Below are positions 16,401 to 25,677 of a stretch of DNA of 59,379 nt, in pieces (within the stretch, counting starts at the first letter, position 1; each line of letters begins with the position of its first letter). The DNA lies in NCBI GenBank assembly GCA_002694465.1, contig NZMG01000024.1:1-59379 (forward strand). Direction: 5' to 3'. The DNA is from Flavobacteriaceae bacterium. GTDB taxonomy: Bacteria > Bacteroidota > Bacteroidia > Flavobacteriales > Flavobacteriaceae. Made by a program: the position numbers and the translations under genes. The notes beneath the pieces were generated by a model. It was given only the letters and a program-made list of their open reading frames with translations, did no database searches and had not been told where the DNA came from.

Positions 16401-16596
16401 GAACTCCCATAGTATCTAACTGATTTTCGTCAAATGTGTTAGTTGTAACAATATTAACGAACTGTTTATTGAGAGTGAGTGAGACTTGTTCTCCATTGTA
16501 GTAATAGTAATTGCTTTGTGAAAAAGATAAAAAACTTATAATTGAGAAGAAAAAGAAAAATTTTATTTCTCTCCCCCGAGAAATAGTTACTTTCAT
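13492..16596 (-). CDS. Secreted subtilisin-like S8 serine protease with T9SS sorting domain
   Basis: A 1034-residue exported protease. After a hydrophobic signal segment (about 11-27) there is a propeptide-like region to about 200. The S8 catalytic domain follows with Asp262 in TIIDTGVDDG, His300 in NPEHGTLVSS, oxyanion Asn in APSGNLG (about 388-394) and Ser455 in GKTSAAAPHVAGIAAL, replacing the usual GTSMAAP. Beta-rich regions fill about 560-960, including a GNDQQIDKNESVTLSA PKD-like stretch, and the C-terminal 75 residues (IAPNPAQTQITIDY ... YATGIYLVTL ... ETKTIIIE) form a type A T9SS sorting domain. It is the first gene of a two-gene operon with the LRR protein. Extracellular protein degradation is the likely role. 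Confidence 0.94.
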   Translation of the reverse strand: MKVTISRGREIKFFFFFSIISFLSFSQSNYYYYNGEQVSLTLNKQFVNIVTTNTFDENQLDTMGVQSFVFKNIGNEKIAKLQFSNNISSQSEYEQKINSLKNLVETEGVFPYFTYNGSTFGTNNKLYVRLNQLSDTIQLNNLVTIKNLLIEGTIPYMPLWYKIKTTSTTQDTTLELAAYFYESGYIASAEPGFTGLFSIPEVPQPSPAIFIGSLDTCYNEPNAELQWNLFNNESGNELADINICGAWEETTGGPQVLVTIIDTGVDDGILDLPVDATDVIDPAGGMDEDFYYTVTQNPEHGTLVSSVIGALHNGQRMGGIAPDCNFFWVATDLANNFDQEAVATGINVAVFGRGSKVINMSFTGGGAPSENLEMAFNNAIAEGVILVAPSGNLGVNTIAMPANYPSILAVGGSTIGGNRQSSSNYGPLLDIVAPAEEIMSIDIGGTVYGLFGKTSAAAPHVAGIAALMFTVKPELKGEAIRNILRRTAQKSGTIPYAIGDLSIGSRNDEMGFGIPNATACVLTAKEFETTSGVLDMHMRNSLKDFGVEPDNVTKHANFVLWNSPDIWIPENTGNEFYEHRNPIYSGPGSTETVLVRVINKSNETVPINSLNVKLYWSKTGGHTNTWPENWDGTTTYNAIPVGGPVGNPNGQVNTFSSIEPGEQGLYFFTWDVPNPDDFVGYMNSDPNEFSFLARIDSNDDPMTNEIMVDGDVWTNTRNNNNIVWKNVVVIEPAPGPAPMTGTISITNFDSVTKSYSLEFGVDWEEIGKLIYDEAEVTLQMDNELYQNWSNNGSLVSNATENSQKFLVTDDEVVFDNISLEPGETRNITLTFNFLVDELTNKKEYYYHFIQRDISTDDIVYGKTFLIKKGESSTFDANAGNDQQIDKNESVTLSAESITAPATYNWYDPQGNLIFTGQDISVSPELTQQYTLEVINNSDGVKDYDNVTVTVNPFVLGVIAPNPAQTQITIDYIAEDATSAYLILTEVSTSNTFNHIIDTQVGQHQIDVSSYATGIYLVTLVCDGTAIETKTIIIE

Positions 16597-16693
16597 AATG
16601 AATTGATTTTAAATTATTTAATTTATTTGAAGATACAAATTTTACTTTTAAAAAGTTATGATTGTGTATTTATTTTATACAAGTTACTTTTTT

Positions 16694-16701
16694 TACCTTT
16701 G
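16694..16701 (+). promoter_or_regulatory. -7 promoter box of purM, very close to the start codon
   Basis: TACCTTTG matches TAnnTTTG exactly and ends 4 bases before the ATG at 16706. With the usual start site a few bases after the box, the mRNA would have almost no 5' leader. No well-spaced -33 TTTG is evident. Confidence 0.55.
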
Positions 16702-16705
16702 CCCA

Positions 16706-17887
16706 ATGAGCAACGAAGTTTCTAAAAGATATGCCCAACGTGGGGTTTCTGCCGCAAAAGAAGATGTCCATAATGCTATAAAAAATGTAGACAAAGGATT
16801 GTTCCCAAAGGCCTTTTGTAAAATTGTTCCCGATCATTTAACAGGGAGTAATGACCATTGTTTAGTCATGCACGCAGATGGTGCAGGAACCAAATCTTCT
16901 CTAGCGTATATGTATTGGAAGGAAACTGGAGATCTATCCGTTTGGAAGGGTATTGCGCAAGACGCGCTTATCATGAACATTGACGATTTGTTATGCGTAG
17001 GGGCAGTCGATAATATTATGTTGTCTTCCACTATTGGGAGAAATAAAAACTTGATTCCTGGGGAAGTCATTTCTGCCATTATTAATGGTACCGAAGAAAT
17101 CATTTCAGATTTAAAGAAATTTGGGGTGACCATTCATAGTACGGGAGGTGAAACAGCCGATGTAGGCGATTTGGTGCGAACCATTATTGTGGATTCTACT
17201 GTTACCGCTCGAATGAAGCGAAGTGACGTTATCGACAATGCAAATATCAAACCCGGCGATGTCATTGTAGGTTTGGCTTCTTTTGGACAAGCTACTTATG
17301 AAACCGAATACAATGGCGGGATGGGAAGCAACGGATTAACATCGGCAAGGCACGATGTTTTCCATAAAGAATTGGCTTCAAAATATCCTGAAAGTTTTGA
17401 TGCTTCAGTTCCTGAAGATTTAGTCTATTCTGGTTCAAAAAAATTGACGGATTCTGTTGAAGGTAGCCCAGTCGATGCTGGTAAATTGGTTTTGTCACCC
17501 ACGCGTACCTATGCGCCTATTATTCAGAAAATACTATCCAAAGTAGATAGAAAACACCTTCACGGAATGGTACATTGCAGCGGAGGGGCACAAACTAAAA
17601 TCCTTCATTTTGTAGAGAAGCTTCACATTGTAAAAGACAACTTGTTCGATATTCCGCCGCTTTTCAAATTAATTCAGGAAGAAAGTAAAACCGATTGGAA
17701 AGAGATGTATCAAGTATTTAATATGGGGCATCGTATGGAATTGTATGTTTCGCCAATTATTGCAAATCAAATTATAGAAATTTCAGAAAGTTTTAATGTG
17801 GTGGCACAAATTGTAGGGCGTGTGGAAGCTGCTACAACAAAGAAATTAACTATAAAAAGCTCAAAAGGAACGTTTGAGTATCATTAG
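16706..17887 (+). CDS. purM: Phosphoribosylformylglycinamidine cyclo-ligase (AIR synthase)
   Basis: Closes the imidazole ring of AIR in purine synthesis, using ATP. The product from ATG 16706 (preferred over an ORF extension to 16658 that would be a hydrophobic tail over the promoter) is 393 residues. AIR-synthase motifs are visible: MHADGAGTKSSLAY (about 49-62), NIDDLLCVGA (about 88-97), the glycine-rich HSTGGETADVGDL and VGLASFGQATYE, and the C-terminal-domain HGMVHCSGGAQTKI and MGHRMELYV. It is about 45 residues longer than E. coli PurM, as usual for the Bacteroidota form. It diverges from the subtilase operon. Confidence 0.93.
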   Translation: MSNEVSKRYAQRGVSAAKEDVHNAIKNVDKGLFPKAFCKIVPDHLTGSNDHCLVMHADGAGTKSSLAYMYWKETGDLSVWKGIAQDALIMNIDDLLCVGAVDNIMLSSTIGRNKNLIPGEVISAIINGTEEIISDLKKFGVTIHSTGGETADVGDLVRTIIVDSTVTARMKRSDVIDNANIKPGDVIVGLASFGQATYETEYNGGMGSNGLTSARHDVFHKELASKYPESFDASVPEDLVYSGSKKLTDSVEGSPVDAGKLVLSPTRTYAPIIQKILSKVDRKHLHGMVHCSGGAQTKILHFVEKLHIVKDNLFDIPPLFKLIQEESKTDWKEMYQVFNMGHRMELYVSPIIANQIIEISESFNVVAQIVGRVEAATTKKLTIKSSKGTFEYH

Positions 17888-17909
17888 TACAAACATTCGT
17901 ATTTTATCG

Positions 17910-17917
17910 TAAATTTG
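17910..17917 (+). promoter_or_regulatory. -7 promoter box of prfA-pyrF
   Basis: TAAATTTG fits TAnnTTTG exactly and is embedded in TCGTAAATTTGCAC, the same 14 bases found before the fused mutase gene at about 20654-20667. It lies 33 bases before the prfA ATG. Confidence 0.55.
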
Positions 17918-17950
17918 CACAGCCAAAAGGAAAAGGCAATCTGTTGACCT

Positions 17951-19027
17951 ATGTTAGAAAAACTTCAAATTATTAAAAATCGTTTCGATGAGGTGAGTGA
18001 TCTTATCATTCAGCCTGATATTATTAGTGATCAGAAGCGTTACATTCAGTTAAATAAAGAATACAAAGATCTTCGTGTGTTAATGGATAAGCGAGAGGAA
18101 TATACTTCTTTAACCAATTCTATCAACGAAGCCAACGAAATTATAAATGATGGTAGCGATGCCGAAATGGTAGAAATGGCAAAAATGGAATTGGAAACTG
18201 CCGAGGAACGTTTGCCAGAATTGGAGGAAGAAATAAAATTTCTTTTAATCCCAAAAGACCCCGAAGATGCTAAAAATGCCGTAATGGAAATCCGTGCAGG
18301 TACTGGTGGTGATGAGGCCAGTATTTTTGCAGGGGATTTGTATAGAATGTATACTAAGTATTGTGAAGGAAAAGGATGGAATTTGAGTGTGGTTGATTAT
18401 AACGAAGGAACCAGTGGCGGATTTAAAGAAATTATTTTTGAAATTTCTGGTGAAGATGTGTACGGAACGCTAAAATATGAAGCGGGTGTTCACCGTGTAC
18501 AAAGAGTGCCACAAACCGAAACCCAAGGAAGAGTACATACAAGTGCAGCTACTGTGATGGTACTTCCCGAAGCCGAAGAATTTGACGTAGAACTGGATAT
18601 GAGCGAAGTACGTATCGAACGAACCACTTCCACAGGACCTGGTGGGCAGTCGGTTAATACAACCTATTCGGCTATTAAATTACATCACGAACCTACGGGA
18701 ATGATTGTGAGCTGTCAGGACCAAAAATCGTCTCATAAAAACTTGGAAAAGGCTTTAAAAGTATTGCGTTCTCGTTTATATGAGTTGGAACTTGCCAAGA
18801 AAATGGAAGCCGATTCTGAAAAGCGTAAAAGTATGGTGTCTTCTGGTGACCGAAGTGCTAAAATTAGAACCTATAATTACCCTCAAGGACGTGTTACCGA
18901 TCACCGAATTAACCTAACCTTATACGATTTAGGAAATATTATGGATGGAGATATCCAGAAGATTATTGACGAAATCCATTTAGTAAGAAACACCGAGAAA
19001 TTGCAAGAAACTGGCGAAGCATTTTAA
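17951..19027 (+). CDS. prfA: Peptide chain release factor 1
   Basis: Recognises UAA and UAG stop codons and triggers peptidyl-tRNA hydrolysis. The 358-residue protein has the RF1-type decoding tripeptide PxT as PQT at about 187-189 (in [17 protein letters not shown]) and the catalytic GGQ loop at 231-233 ([12 protein letters not shown]), whose Gln is the methylation target. The helical N-terminal domain and the closing [13 protein letters not shown] segment are also typical. The TAA overlaps the pyrF ATG by one base, so the two are translationally coupled. Confidence 0.98.
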   Translation: MLEKLQIIKNRFDEVSDLIIQPDIISDQKRYIQLNKEYKDLRVLMDKREEYTSLTNSINEANEIINDGSDAEMVEMAKMELETAEERLPELEEEIKFLLIPKDPEDAKNAVMEIRAGTGGDEASIFAGDLYRMYTKYCEGKGWNLSVVDYNEGTSGGFKEIIFEISGEDVYGTLKYEAGVHRVQRVPQTETQGRVHTSAATVMVLPEAEEFDVELDMSEVRIERTTSTGPGGQSVNTTYSAIKLHHEPTGMIVSCQDQKSSHKNLEKALKVLRSRLYELELAKKMEADSEKRKSMVSSGDRSAKIRTYNYPQGRVTDHRINLTLYDLGNIMDGDIQKIIDEIHLVRNTEKLQETGEAF

Positions 19028-19845
19028 TGACTACGGAAGCACTCATACAACAGATTCATAAAAAAAACTCCTTCCTATGTATTGGTTTGGATGTGGACTT
19101 GGAGAAAATCCCATCTCATTTGTTGAAAGAGGAAGATCCTATTTTTGCATTTAATAAAGCCATAATCGATGCCACACATCACTTGGCGGTTGCTTATAAA
19201 CCCAATACTGCTTTTTATGAAGCCTACGGATTAAAAGGCTGGGAGTCACTGAAGAAAACCATCGATTATTTAAATAGAAATCACCCCGAAATATTTACCA
19301 TAGCCGATGCCAAACGAGGCGATATTGGTAATACATCAAAGATGTATGCCAAAGCTTTTTTTGAAGATTTGGGATTCGATTCTATTACGGTAGCACCTTA
19401 TATGGGAAAAGACTCCGTGGAGCCTTTTTTATCGTTTGAAGACAAACACACTATCCTTTTAGCCTTGACTTCTAATGAAGGCGCATTCGATTTTCAAACC
19501 AAGGAAATGGAAGGGAAAGAGCTCTATAAATCGGTGATTGAAACTTCAAAAACTTGGAAGAACAGTGAAAACTTAATGTATGTGGTGGGTGCTACAAAAG
19601 CAGAATATTTGGCTGAAATACGGAACATAATTCCTGAAAGTTTTCTGTTAGTTCCTGGTGTAGGAGCACAAGGTGGAAGCTTAGAAGATGTCTGCAAATA
19701 TGGAATGACAAAGAATGTAGGACTACTTATTAACTCCTCTCGTGGTATCATATATGCTTCAAAAAAAGAAGACTTTGCTACCGCAGCGGCAAAGTCAGCT
19801 CAAATTCTTCAGCAACAAATGAAAACGATTTTAGAAAATCGTTAG
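19027..19845 (+). CDS. pyrF: Orotidine 5'-phosphate decarboxylase (type 2)
   Basis: Final step of UMP synthesis, decarboxylating OMP. The 272-residue protein is the longer PyrF type 2 form. Visible motifs are [13 protein letters not shown] at about 17-29, [13 protein letters not shown], the catalytic [15 protein letters not shown] (about 94-108, with the Lys and Asp of the charged network), [24 protein letters not shown], and the phosphate-binding [14 protein letters not shown] and [11 protein letters not shown]. It overlaps prfA at the start and its stop overlaps the DUF4197 gene tail to tail by 4 bases. Confidence 0.97.
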   Translation: MTTEALIQQIHKKNSFLCIGLDVDLEKIPSHLLKEEDPIFAFNKAIIDATHHLAVAYKPNTAFYEAYGLKGWESLKKTIDYLNRNHPEIFTIADAKRGDIGNTSKMYAKAFFEDLGFDSITVAPYMGKDSVEPFLSFEDKHTILLALTSNEGAFDFQTKEMEGKELYKSVIETSKTWKNSENLMYVVGATKAEYLAEIRNIIPESFLLVPGVGAQGGSLEDVCKYGMTKNVGLLINSSRGIIYASKKEDFATAAAKSAQILQQQMKTILENR

Positions 19846-20549
19846 TCTTGCAACACAAATACTTTTCTTAACAAATCGGTAGTTCTAGAAGATACTTTGG
19901 TTCGAATATTTTTCTCTTCTACCGAAATCATGGTGTACACACCTTTTAAGGCTTCATTCGTAACGTAATCGGTTAGATCTGGATTTACTTTATTGACTAA
20001 AGGAATGGAGTTATAGGTAGTAATAATATTATTCCAAATTTGGTCGGCGCCTACCTTGGCAAACGAATTTTGAATGACAGGATTAAACTTAGCATACAAA
20101 GCTGATTGGGTTTTTCCTTCTAAGTAGGTGGTAGCTGCATTATCGGGACCTAATAAAATATTTTTAGCATCGGCAAAAGTGATTCCTTTTACAGCATCTA
20201 CAAATATGGGTGTTGCTTCTTTTACGGCATCTTCGGCAGCGCGATTGAGTATTTTTAATCCTTCATCGGCTAAGTTGGAAAGCCCAATATCCCGTAGCGT
20301 TTGATCTACCTTTTGAAGTTCTTGCGGCAGTAAAATCTTTACCAATTCATTTTTATAAAACCCATCTACTTGTGTAAGCTTGGTTACTTGTTTGTCAATC
20401 CCAAAATCTAGTGCCTCCCGCAATCCATTGCCAATCATGGCATCACTAATACCACCGTCGCCATTGGGAAGGGTGTTTACAACGTTTTGAAGTTCGTCGC
20501 AGGAGGTGAAGAAAAATACGGTAACAATCAAAAAAACTCTTTTCAACAT
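19842..20549 (-). CDS. DUF4197 lipoprotein
   Basis: A 235-residue exported protein with a lipoprotein signal ([20 protein letters not shown], lipid-modified Cys17). It matches the DUF4197 family: [68 protein letters not shown], and [16 protein letters not shown] near the C-terminus. The fold is helical; the function is unknown. It is a single gene, convergent with pyrF and divergent from the mutase gene, with about 140 bases between the starts. Confidence 0.88.
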   Translation of the reverse strand: MLKRVFLIVTVFFFTSCDELQNVVNTLPNGDGGISDAMIGNGLREALDFGIDKQVTKLTQVDGFYKNELVKILLPQELQKVDQTLRDIGLSNLADEGLKILNRAAEDAVKEATPIFVDAVKGITFADAKNILLGPDNAATTYLEGKTQSALYAKFNPVIQNSFAKVGADQIWNNIITTYNSIPLVNKVNPDLTDYVTNEALKGVYTMISVEEKNIRTKVSSRTTDLLRKVFVLQD

Positions 20550-20656
20550 GGGTTAATTATTTTAAGGTTCTAAAGATACTACTTATAATAAAAACCATTC
20601 CAAAAATGCGCTTTTGTAAAATTGTAAACAATTCCTTCCTTTCATTGTGAATTTCG

Positions 20657-20664
20657 TAAATTTG
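20657..20664 (+). promoter_or_regulatory. -7 promoter box of the fused mutase gene
   Basis: TAAATTTG fits TAnnTTTG exactly and sits 27 bases before the ATG at 20692, in the same 14-base context as the prfA promoter box. Confidence 0.55.
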
Positions 20665-20691
20665 CACTTCAATAATCCATAGATTTTGTCA

Positions 20692-23600
20692 ATGCAACAA
20701 ATACCTCCTTATCAACCTAAAAATAAAGTAAGAATTGTTACCGCTGCCTCTTTGTTCGATGGTCACGATGCCGCGATTAATATTATGCGTCGTATCATTC
20801 AAGCCACAGGGGTTGAGGTGATTCATCTTGGGCACGATAGAAGTGTGGAAGAAGTAGTAAATACGGCTATTCAAGAAGATGCCAATGCTATTGCAATGAC
20901 TTCCTATCAAGGGGGACACAATGAGTATTTTAAATATATGTACGACTTGCTTCAGGAAAAGGGAGCTAGTCATATCAAGATTTTTGGCGGCGGAGGCGGC
21001 GTGATTTTACCTTCAGAAATTAAAGAGTTAATGGACTACGGAATCACCCGAATCTATTCTCCAGACGATGGTCGTGAGTTAGGCTTACAGGGAATGATTA
21101 ACGATCTGGTACAACAATCTGATTTTCCGGTAGGAGATTCACTGAATGGTGAACTGAAAGACCTTCCTAAAAAGAATCCAAAATCCATTGCGCGTATTAT
21201 TTCTTCGGCAGAAAATTTTCCTGAAGTGGCCAAGGAAACTCTTGATGCCATTCATAAAAAGAATGAAAAAGCGACCATTCCAGTATTGGGAATTACAGGA
21301 ACAGGAGGAGCGGGTAAATCGTCTTTGGTAGACGAGTTGGTGCGTAGATTCCTTATCGATTTTCCTGAAAAAACCATCGCCCTTATCTCGGTAGATCCTT
21401 CTAAAAGGAAAACAGGAGGCGCTTTGTTGGGAGATCGTATTCGAATGAATGCCATTAACAACCCAAGAGTGTATATGCGCAGTTTGGCAACACGTCAAAG
21501 TAATTTGGCATTGTCGAAGTATGTAAACGAAGCCATTGAAGTACTGAAAGCAGCCGAATACGATTTAATTGTGTTAGAAACGTCGGGAATTGGACAAAGT
21601 GACACCGAAATTTTAGAACACAGCGATGTGTCATTATATGTGATGACACCCGAATTTGGAGCTGCCACCCAGTTGGAAAAAATTGATATGCTGGACTTTG
21701 CCGATTTGGTAGCCATCAACAAATTCGATAAAAGAGGGTCACTCGATGCCTTGCGCGATGTAAAAAAACAATATATGCGTAACCACAATTTGTGGGATAC
21801 GCCACAGGAAGAATTGCCTGTATATGGAACGATTGCTTCCCAGTTTAACGATCCCGGGATGAACCAGCTCTACAAAGCCATTATGGATAAAATTGTAGAC
21901 AAAACGGAAGCACCACTTAAAAGCAGTTACGAGATTAGCGATGAAATGAGCGAGAAAATCTTTGTGATTCCTCCAGCACGTACACGTTATCTTTCTGAAA
22001 TTGCGGAAAACAATAGAAACTACGATAAAGTGGCTTCCCAACAAGTGGAAGTGGCTCAAAAATTATACGGTATTTTTAAAACCATTTGTACGGTTGCTCG
22101 TGTCACTTCGAGCGCAGTCGAGAAGTCTTTTATTCAAAAATTAGGACTCGATGCAGATGAGATTCTTCGTTCCACTCAGAATGACAATGACAAAGAATTA
22201 ATTCAGTTGCTACTGAAGGAGTTTGACCGCGTAAAAATGGATCTCGATCCACATCATTGGGATACCCTAATTAACTGGGATGCTACTGTAAAAAGGTACA
22301 AAGACCCTATCTATAGCTTTAAAGTTCGCGATAAAGAAATTAAAATTGAAACGCATACTGAAAGCCTTTCACATACGCAAATACCCAAAGTAGCATTACC
22401 AAAATACCAAGCGTGGGGTGATATTTTACGTTGGTGTTTGCAAGAAAATGTACCGGGCGAGTTTCCTTATGCTTCGGGATTATATCCTTTTAAAAGAACA
22501 GGAGAAGACCCTGCAAGAATGTTTGCAGGTGAAGGTGGGCCAGAACGTACCAACCGCAGATTCCATTATGTAAGCCACGGATTGCCAGCCAAGCGTCTTT
22601 CTACCGCATTTGATAGTGTGACACTCTACGGAAATGACCCAGGATTACGTCCCGATATTTACGGAAAGATTGGAAATGCAGGGGTGTCTATTTGTTGTTT
22701 GGACGATGCCAAGAAATTGTATTCAGGATTCGATTTGAGTGATGCGATGACCTCGGTGAGTATGACGATTAATGGACCTGCTCCTATGTTACTTGGCTTT
22801 TTTATGAATGCCGCCATAGATCAAAACTGTGAGAAGTACATCAAAGAAAATGGTCTTGAAAAGGAGGTTGAAAAGAAAATTGCTGCCATTTATAAAGAAA
22901 AGGGAACCGAACGACCCAAATACTACGGAGAACTTCCAGAAGGAAACGACGGATTAGGATTGATGCTGTTAGGGGTTACGGGAGACCAAGTTTTACCTTC
23001 CGAAGTATATCAAAAAATAAAAGCGGAAACCCTTCAACAAGTTCGTGGAACGGTGCAAGCCGATATCCTAAAAGAAGACCAAGCACAGAACACCTGTATT
23101 TTCTCCACAGAGTTTGCGCTTCGTTTGATGGGGGATGTGCAGGAGTATTTTATTCAGAAAAAAGTACGAAATTTCTATTCGGTGTCTATTTCGGGATACC
23201 ACATTGCCGAAGCTGGGGCCAACCCCATTTCGCAATTAGCATTTACCCTCGCCAACGGATTTACCTACGTAGAATACTACCTTTCACGTGGGATGGACAT
23301 CAATAAATTTGGTCCTAATTTATCCTTCTTTTTCAGTAATGGAATTGACCCAGAATATTCCGTCATTGGACGCGTGGCACGTAAGATTTGGGCAAAAGCC
23401 ATGCGTGATAAATACGGAGCCAATCCGCGTGCGCAAATGCTGAAATACCACATCCAAACATCGGGAAGAAGCTTGCACGCTCAGGAAATAGACTTTAACG
23501 ATATTCGTACGACGCTTCAGGCATTGTATGCTATTTACGATAATTGTAATTCGTTACACACCAACGCCTACGATGAGGCTATTACTACGCCTACTGAAGA

Positions 23601-24144
23601 AAGTGTACGTCGTGCGATGGCGATTCAGTTGATTATCAATAAAGAATTAGGATTAGCGAAAAATGAAAACCCCATACAAGGTTCGTTTATAATTGAAGAA
23701 CTTACCGATTTGGTAGAAGAGGCCGTACTTAAGGAATTCGATAGCATAACCGAACGTGGGGGCGTGCTAGGAGCCATGGAGACCATGTACCAGCGAAGTA
23801 AAATTCAGGAAGAAAGCTTGTATTATGAAACCTTAAAGCACAACGGCGAGTTTCCTATAATTGGGGTGAATACCTTTTTAAGTAGTAAAGGATCGCCTAC
23901 CATCTTACCTGCGGAAGTGATTCGCGCTACCGAGGATGAAAAACAAGCTCAGATTCACACCTTAGAACAACTACATAATAGTTATCCAACAAAGGCGAAA
24001 GAAGCCATTAAAAAAGTACAACAGGCCGCTATCCATAACAAAAATATCTTTGAAGAATTGATGGAAGCAACCAAGGTTTGCTCCCTCGGGCAAATTACCA
24101 GCGCGTTGTTTGAAGTAGGAGGGCAGTATAGACGTAACATGTAA
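20692..24144 (+). CDS. Fused acyl-CoA mutase (IcmF / methylmalonyl-CoA mutase family)
   Basis: Adenosylcobalamin-dependent mutase with its G-protein chaperone in one chain of 1150 residues; IcmF proteins isomerise isobutyryl-CoA and n-butyryl-CoA. Order: B12-binding domain (about 10-145; DGHDAA with the cobalt-ligand His, [15 protein letters not shown]); MeaI-like GTPase (about 195-455; Walker [36 protein letters not shown]); linker (about 455-560); mutase TIM barrel (about 570-1150; [40 protein letters not shown]). The base sequence coding residues 470-499 of the linker is a dispersed repeat. I start at ATG 20692, not TTG 20686. Substrate specificity cannot be fixed by eye. Confidence 0.92.
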   Translation: MQQIPPYQPKNKVRIVTAASLFDGHDAAINIMRRIIQATGVEVIHLGHDRSVEEVVNTAIQEDANAIAMTSYQGGHNEYFKYMYDLLQEKGASHIKIFGGGGGVILPSEIKELMDYGITRIYSPDDGRELGLQGMINDLVQQSDFPVGDSLNGELKDLPKKNPKSIARIISSAENFPEVAKETLDAIHKKNEKATIPVLGITGTGGAGKSSLVDELVRRFLIDFPEKTIALISVDPSKRKTGGALLGDRIRMNAINNPRVYMRSLATRQSNLALSKYVNEAIEVLKAAEYDLIVLETSGIGQSDTEILEHSDVSLYVMTPEFGAATQLEKIDMLDFADLVAINKFDKRGSLDALRDVKKQYMRNHNLWDTPQEELPVYGTIASQFNDPGMNQLYKAIMDKIVDKTEAPLKSSYEISDEMSEKIFVIPPARTRYLSEIAENNRNYDKVASQQVEVAQKLYGIFKTICTVARVTSSAVEKSFIQKLGLDADEILRSTQNDNDKELIQLLLKEFDRVKMDLDPHHWDTLINWDATVKRYKDPIYSFKVRDKEIKIETHTESLSHTQIPKVALPKYQAWGDILRWCLQENVPGEFPYASGLYPFKRTGEDPARMFAGEGGPERTNRRFHYVSHGLPAKRLSTAFDSVTLYGNDPGLRPDIYGKIGNAGVSICCLDDAKKLYSGFDLSDAMTSVSMTINGPAPMLLGFFMNAAIDQNCEKYIKENGLEKEVEKKIAAIYKEKGTERPKYYGELPEGNDGLGLMLLGVTGDQVLPSEVYQKIKAETLQQVRGTVQADILKEDQAQNTCIFSTEFALRLMGDVQEYFIQKKVRNFYSVSISGYHIAEAGANPISQLAFTLANGFTYVEYYLSRGMDINKFGPNLSFFFSNGIDPEYSVIGRVARKIWAKAMRDKYGANPRAQMLKYHIQTSGRSLHAQEIDFNDIRTTLQALYAIYDNCNSLHTNAYDEAITTPTEESVRRAMAIQLIINKELGLAKNENPIQGSFIIEELTDLVEEAVLKEFDSITERGGVLGAMETMYQRSKIQEESLYYETLKHNGEFPIIGVNTFLSSKGSPTILPAEVIRATEDEKQAQIHTLEQLHNSYPTKAKEAIKKVQQAAIHNKNIFEELMEATKVCSLGQITSALFEVGGQYRRNM
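22101..22186 (+). repeat. REP/MITE-like repeat inside the fused mutase coding sequence
   Basis: This 86-base segment begins TGTCACTTCGAGCGCAGTCG and ends CACTCAGAATGACA, so its ends are imperfect inverted repeats (TGTCA/TGACA). Its right end, GAGATTCTTC followed by CAGAATGACAA (22159-22187), matches the non-coding repeat at 58981-59009. It is read in frame without stop codons and supplies about 30 residues of the linker between the GTPase and mutase domains. Confidence 0.8.
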
Positions 24145-24150
24145 ACACTC

Positions 24151-24864
24151 ATGAGTTTCCTAACGGCAGAATGGCGCAAACTAGCTATGGCAAATTATGA
24201 GGTGTCGCCAGCGTTGTTAGCTCCTTATGTGCCTTTTGGTACCGAGCTGGATTTATGGGAAGGTAAATGCTATGTCAGTCTGGTGGGCTTTATGTTTTTA
24301 AACACCAAGCTCCTAGGGATAAAGATTCCATTTCACACAAATTTTGAAGAAGTAAATCTGCGTTTTTACGTAAAACGCTTTAATGGCACCCAATACAAGC
24401 GGGGAGTGGTGTTTATTAAAGAAATAGTGCCCAAACCCGCGCTCACGTTTGTGGCAAATACGGTGTATCAGGAAAACTACGAAACCTTACCCATGCAGAA
24501 CCGTTGGGAGGAAACTTCCGAGAAAAGACTGGTTACCTACCAATGGAAGAAAAACAACCATTGGAATTCTTTTAGCGTGACCACAAAACGAGATGCAGTA
24601 CCTATTCCTGTAGGCAGTGACACCGAATTTATCACCGAACATTATTGGGGCTACGCTCATAGAAATAAGCATAGCGCTAACGAATATGAAGTCACCCATC
24701 CCAAATGGGAGCACTACCCCGTGCTAGACTATAAAATTGAAGTAGCTTTTGAGGCCGTGTATGGCGCTTCATTTGGTTTTTTAAGCAACACTTCGCCTAC
24801 ATCTGTGTTCTTGGCGGAAGGCTCTCCCATTACTGTAGAAAGAAAAAAAATCATTAAGCTATAG
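24151..24864 (+). CDS. DUF2071 (YqjF-like) protein
   Basis: A 237-residue cytoplasmic protein of the DUF2071/YqjF family, a beta-barrel fold related to acetoacetate decarboxylase. Visible family features: FLTAEWRKLAMANYEVSPALLAPYVPFGTELD, WEGKCYVSLVGFMF, EEVNLRFYVKR, RGVVFIKEIVPK, and a C-terminal FLAEGSPITVERKK. The enzymatic role is not established. It starts 6 bases after the mutase stop, so it is probably co-transcribed. An in-frame second ATG (24188) exists, but the first gives the conserved FLTAEWR opening. Confidence 0.9.
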   Translation: MSFLTAEWRKLAMANYEVSPALLAPYVPFGTELDLWEGKCYVSLVGFMFLNTKLLGIKIPFHTNFEEVNLRFYVKRFNGTQYKRGVVFIKEIVPKPALTFVANTVYQENYETLPMQNRWEETSEKRLVTYQWKKNNHWNSFSVTTKRDAVPIPVGSDTEFITEHYWGYAHRNKHSANEYEVTHPKWEHYPVLDYKIEVAFEAVYGASFGFLSNTSPTSVFLAEGSPITVERKKIIKL

Positions 24865-25004
24865 ACTATTTTCGATTTACTAAAAGATAGAAATTAACAT
24901 CCCTTCTTATCTATTGCTATCACTACAACCATTCACTTTGGCATATTTTATGCAAATAGGTAGATAACTGTATATATAATTACAGTTGTTTAAAACTATT
25001 TGTT

Positions 25005-25145
25005 ATGGGAGCAACCTTACACTATCGATTTGAAAGACGTTCAAAAAACTATTTTGACTGGTTGTTAAACACAATTAAATCTGAAAGGTATTACCAAAGT
25101 GAAGCGATGATTGTAAACGTTTCTACACCTACCTTAAAAAAATAG
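25005..25145 (+). CDS. Possible 46-residue small protein
   Basis: A short ORF starting ATG at 25005 in the gap after the DUF2071 gene. The product opens MGATLHYRFERRSKNYFDWL and ends in TPTLKK. It is basic, without a signal or membrane segment. The codon pattern looks protein-like rather than random, but no family is recognised. It ends 5 bases before the stop of the convergent gene at 25151. The rest of the 24865-25004 gap shows no other feature. Confidence 0.4.
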   Translation: MGATLHYRFERRSKNYFDWLLNTIKSERYYQSEAMIVNVSTPTLKK

Positions 25146-25150
25146 TAGGC

Positions 25151-25546
25151 TTACAGCGTTAGCATCCACGTACGCTGTAATTTTCTAAAAAGTTTTAGTT
25201 CTTTACGTAGGATAGGCATATAGTCTTTGCCATTGCTATGGGTATTTTCCAATCGCTCACAGTTTTTGTAGAGCATATTGGTTAAACGGTTTACAGAAGC
25301 TGCGTATTTGTGTTTCTCTTCAGAGTAGGTTTGGCTTTCGGCCTTTAAAATTTCTGGGGCTAAGTTTACAGATTGCTGTACAATGTCACCCGAGAAATAA
25401 ATGTTAGGGTCTTCCTTGCCGTTGGGCTGTAAATGGCAAAGGTCGTCCACAAAATAGTGAGAGATGCTTCGCGAAATACGAAAGATTTCTATAGCCTTTT
25501 GGTATAAAGGCGAATAGGAATACTGATGGGGCACAGGGTGGTACAT
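25151..25546 (-). CDS. Hypothetical helical protein, 131 residues
   Basis: Unrecognised cytoplasmic protein. It opens MYHPVPHQYSYSPLYQKAIEIF and consists of predicted helices: FRISRSISHYFVDDLCHL, NIYFSGDIVQQSVNLAPEILKAES, EKHKYAASVNRLTNMLYKNCERLE and LRKELKLFRKLQRTWMLTL. That pattern suggests a four-helix bundle, possibly a distant relative of the family at 1194-1535, but no shared motif is clear. It is a single gene, convergent with the 46-residue ORF and divergent from the Lrp gene. Confidence 0.65.
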   Translation of the reverse strand: MYHPVPHQYSYSPLYQKAIEIFRISRSISHYFVDDLCHLQPNGKEDPNIYFSGDIVQQSVNLAPEILKAESQTYSEEKHKYAASVNRLTNMLYKNCERLENTHSNGKDYMPILRKELKLFRKLQRTWMLTL

Positions 25547-25649
25547 GATTTATCTATAACTTTTTTTGAAAGTCACCCAAATTTACCAACAAATTAAAAA
25601 ATCCTTCTTTCGAATTTAAAGTGGGTGTTCGATTTTACTTTAAAAATGT

Positions 25650-25677
25650 TATATTTAGCGTTAAAATTTATGCTAAA
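25650..25677 (+). promoter_or_regulatory. Promoter and operator-like palindrome of the Lrp-type gene
   Basis: TATATTTA at 25650-25657 resembles the -7 box. Overlapping it, TTTAGC (25654-25659) and GCTAAA (25672-25677) form a perfect 6-base inverted repeat with a 12-base spacer that reaches the start codon. This suits autoregulation by the Lrp-type product. Confidence 0.45.
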
